A stretch of DNA of 64,000 nucleotides from Erythroxylum novogranatense. Lineage: Eukaryota > Streptophyta > Magnoliopsida > Malpighiales > Erythroxylaceae. Under the pieces are notes generated by a model. It had not been told where the DNA came from. It did not search any database and saw only the letters and a list, made by a program, of their open reading frames with translations. Below are positions 57,821-64,000 of the stretch, piece after piece (positions within the stretch are counted from its first letter, which is position 1; each line of letters begins with the position of its first letter). The DNA lies in contig CM057225.1 in the NCBI GenBank assembly GCA_029891385.1, positions 16,296,620 to 16,360,619 of the forward strand. The letters are read 5' to 3'. The translations under genes and the position numbers were made by a program.

Positions 57821-59253
57821 TCCCGTAAATATTCCTCATGAACCCATGGTTCATCTGAGTCCACAAGACCTTAGCTAGTAAGGCATTATTCCACTTCTTC
57901 CCATTTTTATGCTCGATCCCTTCCACCTTAAGGAGCAAGCAGTATCAACCTACAAAGTGATTACCACCCGGAAAATAGTGGTAATGGATAGGCGTGATTA
58001 CATCCGTGATTGTGATTGGTATGGGGAAAGATTGTAGCCAAAAAGCAATAATCCCTTGTATTCTTGAATCGATGGCTCGGCGTGCCCGTAGGATAGGGAA
58101 CATCCCTTCCATGCATTTAGATAGTGTCATTGCTTGATTAGGATAGAAAATTGAGCATCCGACACTTTCATAGGTGAAAGTGGGATACCTAGGTATCGGA
58201 CTGGATAGTCATTTAACCCGCTAACTGCCGAAGAGACTCCTTGGCATAGTCGTCTAACCCAGCAATATAAACATTGGATTTAGCGACACTCATCTTTAAT
58301 CCTGCAACCCTTTCCAAATCATTCAGAGTTTCTGTAAGTATGCCCAAGGAAGAGTGGTCACCCCTGACGAATGACATAAGATCATCCGCAAAAGCAAAGT
58401 ACATTATCCCCAGCTTTTGGCACTTCGGGTGAAAATTAAACCGGGGGTAAGTAGTTTTCTATTTCAGTAGGTGAGATAAATATTCGAGCTCAAGGAGGAA
58501 CAAGGTGGGGGACATAGGATCGCCTTGCCTGAGGCACTGGCAGCCGTTAAATTTACCATACAAGGTGCCATTTATCGAGATGGAAAAAAATGAATTTTGC
58601 ATACATTCCATCACCTAGACTGGCCATCATATGCTCTAGAAACTTCCAATCAATAGTATCGTAAGCCTTCGTGATATCCATCTTTAACATACACCAAGGA
58701 GATTCATTTTTGGTGTATCCCGTGATTAGTTCTAAGTGAGGAACACATTATCATGTATGTTTCTCCGGGAATAAATGTTGCTGGCGCGGTCAACTATCTT
58801 TCCCTGACCCCCTCGTTCACTCATTCAAGATTTTAGTAATAATCTTATAGACGACATTAAGGCATGCAATCAGACGAAATTGATAACTTTGGTTGCGGTG
58901 GAGGTCTTGATACTAAGGTGAGGAAGCATGATTTATTTGTTTTAAAAGTTTGCGAGTGAAGAACTCCTTAACAACCTTATAACATCACCCCTACCTTGTC
59001 CCTCGATGTTTAAAAAAGCCAAGGAGAAACCATCCGCCTAGGAGCTTTATTCTCACCAATATCAAACAAAGCCTTTTTATCTCTACATCACAGATAGGGG
59101 TGATTATAATCTGCTTAGCTTGCTCATCAATAGGGACGTTTCTTACAATGTCCTCGTCCAAGATGCGAGGTCATCTGCTGACCTAAAGAGTTCTTTGTAA
59201 TACATCAAGCAATAGTGGGTAACTTTGGCTAAAGAAGAGGTAGGGGCACCATC
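57821..59253 (-). pseudogene. LINE fragment 1: reverse transcriptase
   Basis: Read from about 59250 down: THYCLMYYKELF (linker before RT, about 59220-59180), a damaged KALFDIGENKAP-type motif near 59060, and the catalytic AFADDLMSFVRGD at 58401-58363. It continues with RVAGLKMSVAKSNVYIAGLD (58310-58251), the thumb-like stretch at 58130-57945, and LLAKVLW...MRNIYGTS (about 57880-57822). The frame then continues as IWEWRPH at 17626, on the far side of element F. The endonuclease domain is missing, so the LINE is 5'-truncated, the common fate of LINE copies. Frameshifts and stops are present. It truncates the LTR of gypsy element G at about 59253. Confidence 0.87.
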
Positions 59254-60752
59254 CTGGAGAGGGGAAGGAATGGGGGTGAGATTAAAGCTCATGGGTAATA
59301 GTTTTATAATCGGTAATAAGCAAAACAATTTAAAACCTTCAAAATCAAAGCAAATTCTCATGCAAATCCATAAAACATATATTTCTCATATTCACAACTT
59401 GTCAAACCAATTAACAACTCACATAAGTCATGCATTCATCAAGTTTGTCAACACATGTAAACACATAAGCACTTCATAATGGTTTGGATAAGTCCATGAA
59501 CATGAGGAACTACACAATTCCACATAATGGTCCTGTGTAGTCGTAAACTTGAGGGAGCCTATGGAGGAGCTCCATGCCACTAACGGGCAGGCGGGAGAAG
59601 CCTTTGTCTTGGTCAACGTGCACGTGACATTCTTAAGTGGACTACACTAAACCCACATAACATGTAATTCACGAACTGAAAATAGTTTGTTCAATTGGTA
59701 CATTTAAAAAAACTTGCTTTTCATGAACATGACATATTTCATATGCATTCCCATCATCATTTCACAATTCAACAACCACATTCCTATACCAAGCATCAAA
59801 GCCATTTCTCAACTCATTCAAAAGCAACAAATACAACAATTGCAAAGCAATTAGAATTCATTCCCAAAATTCACACACAACAACATGTGGTACATTCTCA
59901 ATCATTTAAAGGAAAATAAATGCACATTTATAAGGTTGTTGAAAAATCATTAAATTACATTTATTTGAAGGAAATTTATGGCTCATTAACTCAACTATAA
60001 AAATGAAACCCACCTTAATTTCCTTGCTTATGAAATTTGCTTAAGGATGTCTTTCCTTTTACTCCTCTTGCCTCTCTTGATCCCATCCTTGATTTCCTTC
60101 ATAAATTCAATAGGAATTCAAAATTAAGAAACCATAAAGCACATTCACTGAAATTGACTCTAGATTGTTAAAGCCCATGTATTTCCTAAACTTCATGAAC
60201 CAAAACTCCTTCCATATACCCAAGTATAAAAATCGAACTTACCTTGAATCTTCACCAATTTATGAGATTATTGGCTCTAAAGAAAGCTCTTCCCTTCCTC
60301 TTTCTTTTTCCCTTCTTGAGCAACCTCAAACTCTCTCTTTAAGACTAAGAAAAGATGAAACCTAGCCCAAAAATCTATTTTTTTTTCTCAACTTCACCGA
60401 AACCTCTCTTTCTCACTTTTGATTTTTGTATAACACTTCTTTTTTTCACCTATTCACTTTTTTTTTCTTCTCCAGCCCAAAACTCTACATTTTCTTTCCC
60501 ATTTAACCCTTAATGAATGAGAAAAGTCCACCTTGCCCTTCCTTTAATGCCTTAGTGTTTTAGACCTTAAGTAAACTACCCAAAATACCCCTTTATGCAT
60601 TTATTTACCACCCTTACTTCAACACCCATGAAATAAATTCTACTAACATAGACATAAGTAAATAAAAAGAAAATTTACTCCCAAAAATTCACTTATCAAA
60701 CCTCATAATTATCTAAATCATGCTTAACTAAAAAAAAACATTGAGACTGACA
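59254..60752 (-). repeat. 3' LTR of gypsy element G, truncated by the LINE
   Basis: The minus strand starts TGTCAGTCTC at 60752 just after a polypurine tract and runs about 1.5 kb to the LINE junction. It contains GGCTTCTCCCGCCTGCCCG (about 59610-59590), also in LTRs A and D. Donor-like CAAGGTAAGTTCG lies at 60242 and AAGGTGGGTTTC at 60013; CTCACCCCC plus a pyrimidine run ending CAG lies at 59254. The right-hand end of the LTR is not visible. Confidence 0.75.
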
Positions 60753-60765
60753 TTTCTCCCCTCTT
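60753..60765 (-). other. Polypurine tract of element G
   Basis: The minus strand reads AAGAGGGGAGAAA directly before TGTCAGTC. Confidence 0.85.
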
Positions 60766-60789
60766 AAAAGAATTTTGTCCATGAAATTC

Positions 60790-62627
60790 TTACGAGTTAT
60801 TAAAAAGGTATGGATACTTCTCTTTCATGGCTTCCAAGGGCTCCCACGTGGCCTCTTCTATAGAATAGTTCCTCCACAGGACTTTTACTAGTTGAACTAT
60901 CTTGTTCTTGAGGACCTTTTCCTTAGTATCCAAGATCTCCACTGGAGTCTCTTCATAAGTCAAATCATCTCTCAACTGAACCTTAGCAGTCTGAATGATG
61001 TGAGAGGGATCTGACCTATATCTCCTCAACATGGAAACATGAAAGACATCATGAATCTGTGATAATTCCGGTGGTAGTGCCAACCTATAGACTAATGGTC
61101 CAATTCTCTCAAGAATTTCATAAGGATCGACATATCTTGGGCTCAGCTTGCCCTTCTTGCCAAATCCCATGACTCCTTTTTAAGGAGATGTCTTAAGGAA
61201 GACTTTCTCACCGATTTCATACTCCATTTCCTTTCGGTTTGCATCAGTATAGCTTTTCATTCTATCCTGAGCTACTTTAAGCCTTTGCTTAACTAACTTG
61301 ACCTTGTTAACTGTCATTTGAATCAACTCTGGTTCTATTAGTTTTCTTTCTCCTTTTTCATCCCAGCATATAGGACTTCTACATCTCCTCCCATACAGTG
61401 CTGCATAAGGAGCCATCTGAATGCTTGAATGGTACGAATTATTGTAAACAAATTCAACCAATGATAAATGCTCATCCCAAGCTCCTTTGAAATCCATTGC
61501 ACATGCCTTGAACATTTCCTTAAGAGTCTGAATGGTCCTCTCAGATTGACCATCTGTCTTAGGGTGAAAATCAGTGCTAAAACTCAACTTGGTTCCCAGA
61601 GCCTCTTGTAAGCTTCCCCAAAATCTTGAAGTAAACCGAGGATCTCTATTAGAAACTATAGAATCTGGAATCCTATGTAATCTTACTATCTCATCTATGT
61701 ACTTCCTGGCTAGCATATGTAAAGAATCAATCTGTTTAATTGCCAGAAAATGGCCTGACTTTGTCAAATGATTCACAATAATCCATATGGCATCATGCTT
61801 CCCATTGGTCTTGGGTAAACCTATCAGAAAATCCATAGTCACCCTTTGTCACTTCCACTCAGGAGTGGACAATGGCCTTAACTTGCCTGAAGGTGTTTGG
61901 TGTTCAGCCTTGACTTGCTGACACACTATACACTTACATATTCAGCTACATCCCTTTTCATGCCTTTCCACCAAAAATACTCTTTTGGATCTCTGTATAT
62001 CCTGGGGCTACCTGGGTGCATGGCATAAGACGCATTGTGTGCCTCATCCAGTATCTCATCCTTCACCTCCTTGACATTTGGGATACAAAGCCTATTCCCT
62101 ACAGTCATGAGTCCATCATCCCTCACTACCACTTCAAACTTCTTGTCATTTTGAATCTCTTCTTTGAGCTTACTCAATTCTGCATCCTGTGCTTGTAACT
62201 CCCTAACCTTCTCTCTGAGTATCGGTCTCACTCCGAAGGTAGCAACAATACAATCATGTTCCTCCTGCTTCAAACCTATCCTAAGCTTCGCCATCTCTTC
62301 CAATAACGTAAATAAACTGTCTGAACATGGGCTATTGATGAATTCCTACTCAAGGAAATCCACCACGACATTTGCCTTGCACGGATGGTACTCGATCAAT
62401 AAATCATAATCCTTAAGTAGCTCGATCCACCTTCTTTATCTCAAATTCAGCTCTTTCTGACTCAGTAAGTACTTGAGATTTTTTTGATCAATAAAGATCC
62501 TCGTCTGAACCTCATACAAATAATGCCTCCAAATCTTCAAGGAAAAAATCACTGCTGCCAATTCTAAATCATGAGTCAGATAATTTAACTCATAAGGCTT
62601 TAGGCGTCACGAGGCACATGTTATTCT
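60790..62627 (-). pseudogene. pol: Element G pol: RNase H, integrase, chromodomain
   Basis: Domains in order on the minus strand. RNase [21 protein letters not shown] and KYLLSQKEL (62572-62440), with stops and a frame change near 62430. Integrase zinc finger: the H...AMHPG half at 62303-61990, with the CxxC half shifted at about 61935. Integrase core 61842-61180: MDFLIGLP, SNRDPRFTSRFWGSL (second Asp), TDGQSERTIQTLKEM (catalytic Glu) and YGRRCRSPICWDE. After an in-frame TAA at about 61178 the C-terminal domain follows (LSPRYVDPYEILERIG, VFHVSMLRRYRSDPSH) and a chromodomain (LVKVLWRNYSIEEATWEPLE) to a stop at 60790. Integrase joins element cDNA to host DNA. Only a few lesions break it. Confidence 0.92.
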
Positions 62628-63277
62628 TGAAGTAAATCACCGTTAATGTTGAACTCACGAAGAACACAAGAAGGGGTTGAATTGTGTAATCTTTTAAATG
62701 AATACACAAAACCTTTGATAATCTCTTCAAAAAGAAACTTTTTCAAGTATTAAGTGAATATCAAATAGGCACTTAGTTAAATCGCAAATAACTCGTATGA
62801 ACTTGTAAATGAACAAGAGTATTTAAAAGTAAAGAGTTAGAAGAAAGATGATGCGTTTTTTATACTGGTTCACCCCAAACCTTGGGCTACGTCCAGTCCT
62901 CAGAATTCTTCTGAGCTTTCACTATACTTCGTCAAAATTACAAGTATTCTTCCCTCCCTTCCAGAGCCTCTTCAGGTCTCATACATTGAGTATTTTTTTT
63001 AGCTATCTTAGCCTCTTTAGGCATCTCAGCCTTTTCTTTCTCTCACCAGAAAGATATTGTGAGCTTTTGTTACAATAATGTTAGCTCTCGTATATCGCAC
63101 AGAATTTTTTGTACATAAACACTTGTAAGCAAAAAGGTTGTTCAGTCTTTGACTACGATTAGTATTTATAGCCTAAGTCTCCAACCACTTCTTGAATCAT
63201 GATAACTGCTTCTTACTTCTTGCTTCTTGTAGAAACCGTTATTTTGTTGAGTTCTGTAACTAACTCAACTTGTTTTT
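62628..63277 (-). repeat. Copia LTR H' (3' 650 bp), interrupted by LTR E'
   Basis: The minus strand ends GTGATTTACTTCA at 62628, exactly the LTR end of element H, and contains the TATA box and the AATTCAACCCC stretch of H. Flanked on its 3' side by G pol rather than a PBS, so it is a 3' or solo LTR. Its 5' part must lie beyond E', outside the window. Confidence 0.85.
63163..63170 (-). promoter_or_regulatory. TATA box of LTR H'
   Basis: Minus strand TATAAATA within GGCTATAAATACT, matching 44180-44187. Confidence 0.6.
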
Positions 63278-64000
63278 TGTAGCGCCCCCTCACCGTAGGG
63301 TACATCGAGGAAGCCGAAGGTCGCAGCGATCGTATCCCGATAAGGTGCACCACCAGAACATTTCAATAATAATCCACATGGCATCGCGATAATTTAAAAC
63401 CATAACATAACACAATATCGAAACCGCTAAATTTTAAAATCATAATATCAATCGTCTGATCATCCAAAGAACGAATAGACAAGTCTATCGGTCCCTAAAC
63501 AAAACCAAAAAGGAAACCGATATAAACATCTATCTAAGTCATCCTCGAAAATCAACCCGGTGACCGACACATGTGCCATCGCTTCTCTTGCCAAAGACGC
63601 TTTCGCGGTAGGAAAAAGGCTATCTCCGGAGCTAAGGGTCTATTCTATCGATCTGAAAAATAGGTTGCAATTTTGGGTGAGTTTGCGAACTTCGATGAAA
63701 ACCATCATCGATGGTTCACTCAAATCATGCATTACGCAAATTAAATGCAGCATGGCACGATAATATTCAATTAACGAGATTATATAACAATTTACGATAT
63801 CGGTAACAATTTACAATAGCATAGAACAGTTCCCAGTGTCACATCACAATTTACAGCAAATCATGGCATCACGCAGTTCAGTAATCGTCACACAATTTGG
63901 CAATTCAATCAGTCATGTATATAATGCATATGAGACTCTTTCTAGTTATTCAGTATTGTGCCCAAGTGCTCAGTCAGTAAACAGTGGGGACGCGTCAGGG
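63278..64000 (-). repeat. E-type LTR E', 3' end, runs off the window
   Basis: The minus strand ends GGGGGCGCTACA at 63278 as LTR E does at 24012, and matches E through 64000. No PBS follows, so it is a 3' or solo LTR. Inserted in LTR H'. Confidence 0.88.
63653..63716 (-). promoter_or_regulatory. Double hairpin plus acceptor-like site (E')
   Basis: Minus strand AACCATCGATGATGGTT (63716-63700), GAAGTTCGCAAACTC, then CACCC and CTATTTTTCAG ending at 63653. Here the CAG that is damaged in E is intact. Confidence 0.7.

Larger units (their letters stand above)
60753..62627 (-). mobile_element. Element G: chromovirus-type gypsy, 3' part of pol
   Basis: Minus-strand pol end followed by polypurine tract and LTR. 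Its upstream part is cut off at 62627 by copia LTR H'. Reading frames are much better kept than in B, A or H. Confidence 0.88.

Overview
The window looks like gene-poor, repeat-saturated nuclear DNA of a flowering plant. I find no host gene, rRNA, tRNA or CRISPR array. Everything I can assign is a retrotransposon or its debris: Athila-like and chromovirus-like Ty3/gypsy elements, Ty1/copia elements, large non-coding LTR elements (LARD-like), solo LTRs, one LINE and a probable SINE. AT-richness, tRNA-iMet primer-binding sites, LTRs of 2.5-4.5 kb and plant-type gag, integrase and chromodomain remnants all fit a plant. I cannot name the species.

Layout. 1-4319: the 5' end of an Athila-like gypsy element on the minus strand (LTR 1751-4319, tRNA-Asp-like PBS, broken gag running off the left edge). 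4597-59253: one 5'-truncated LINE on the minus strand, cut into three pieces (57821-59253, 16457-17636, 4597-5478) by two insertions. Insertion 1 is solo LTR D (5479-16451, target-site duplication ACCTC). D itself holds a complete LARD-like element C (8457-15504, duplication CACCC). Insertion 2 is a 40-kb nest, element F (17637-57815, minus strand). Its two 4.5-kb LTRs are 17637-24930 and 53302-57815. Solo LTR E (duplication CTTAA) sits inside F's 3' LTR. F's non-coding interior holds element A (5' LTR, PBS and gag fragment, 25848-29815), a probable SINE, a complete chromovirus B (30129-41579, duplication TTTCT) and a complete copia element H (43683-52907, duplication CTCTC). 59254-64000: gypsy element G (minus; 3' LTR, polypurine tract and rather well-kept RNase H-integrase-chromodomain reading frames). 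G is interrupted at 62628 by a copia LTR of the H type (H'), which is itself interrupted at 63278 by an E-type LTR (E') that runs off the right edge.

How the parts relate. B (coding) and the non-coding C, F and the E solo LTRs share LTR termini (TGTAACATCC...), a tRNA-iMet-type PBS where one can be tested, and a conserved LTR interior: a splice-donor-like site, a short exon-like box, two consecutive hairpins and a pyrimidine-CAG acceptor-like site. That fits non-autonomous elements mobilised by a B-like chromovirus. The same acceptor-like arrangement recurs in the unrelated LTRs A, D and G. This shared, apparently spliced leader architecture is the most interesting unexplained pattern here.

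Quality caution. Patches at about 11.2-15.5, 22.5-23.7, 29.1-41.6 and 43.7-54.5 kb show disruption concentrated at CAG/CTG trinucleotides (for example CAG becoming CG in three of four iMet PBSs). Methylated-site sequencing error is a plausible cause, so the number of frameshifts in B, H and A should not be taken at face value.
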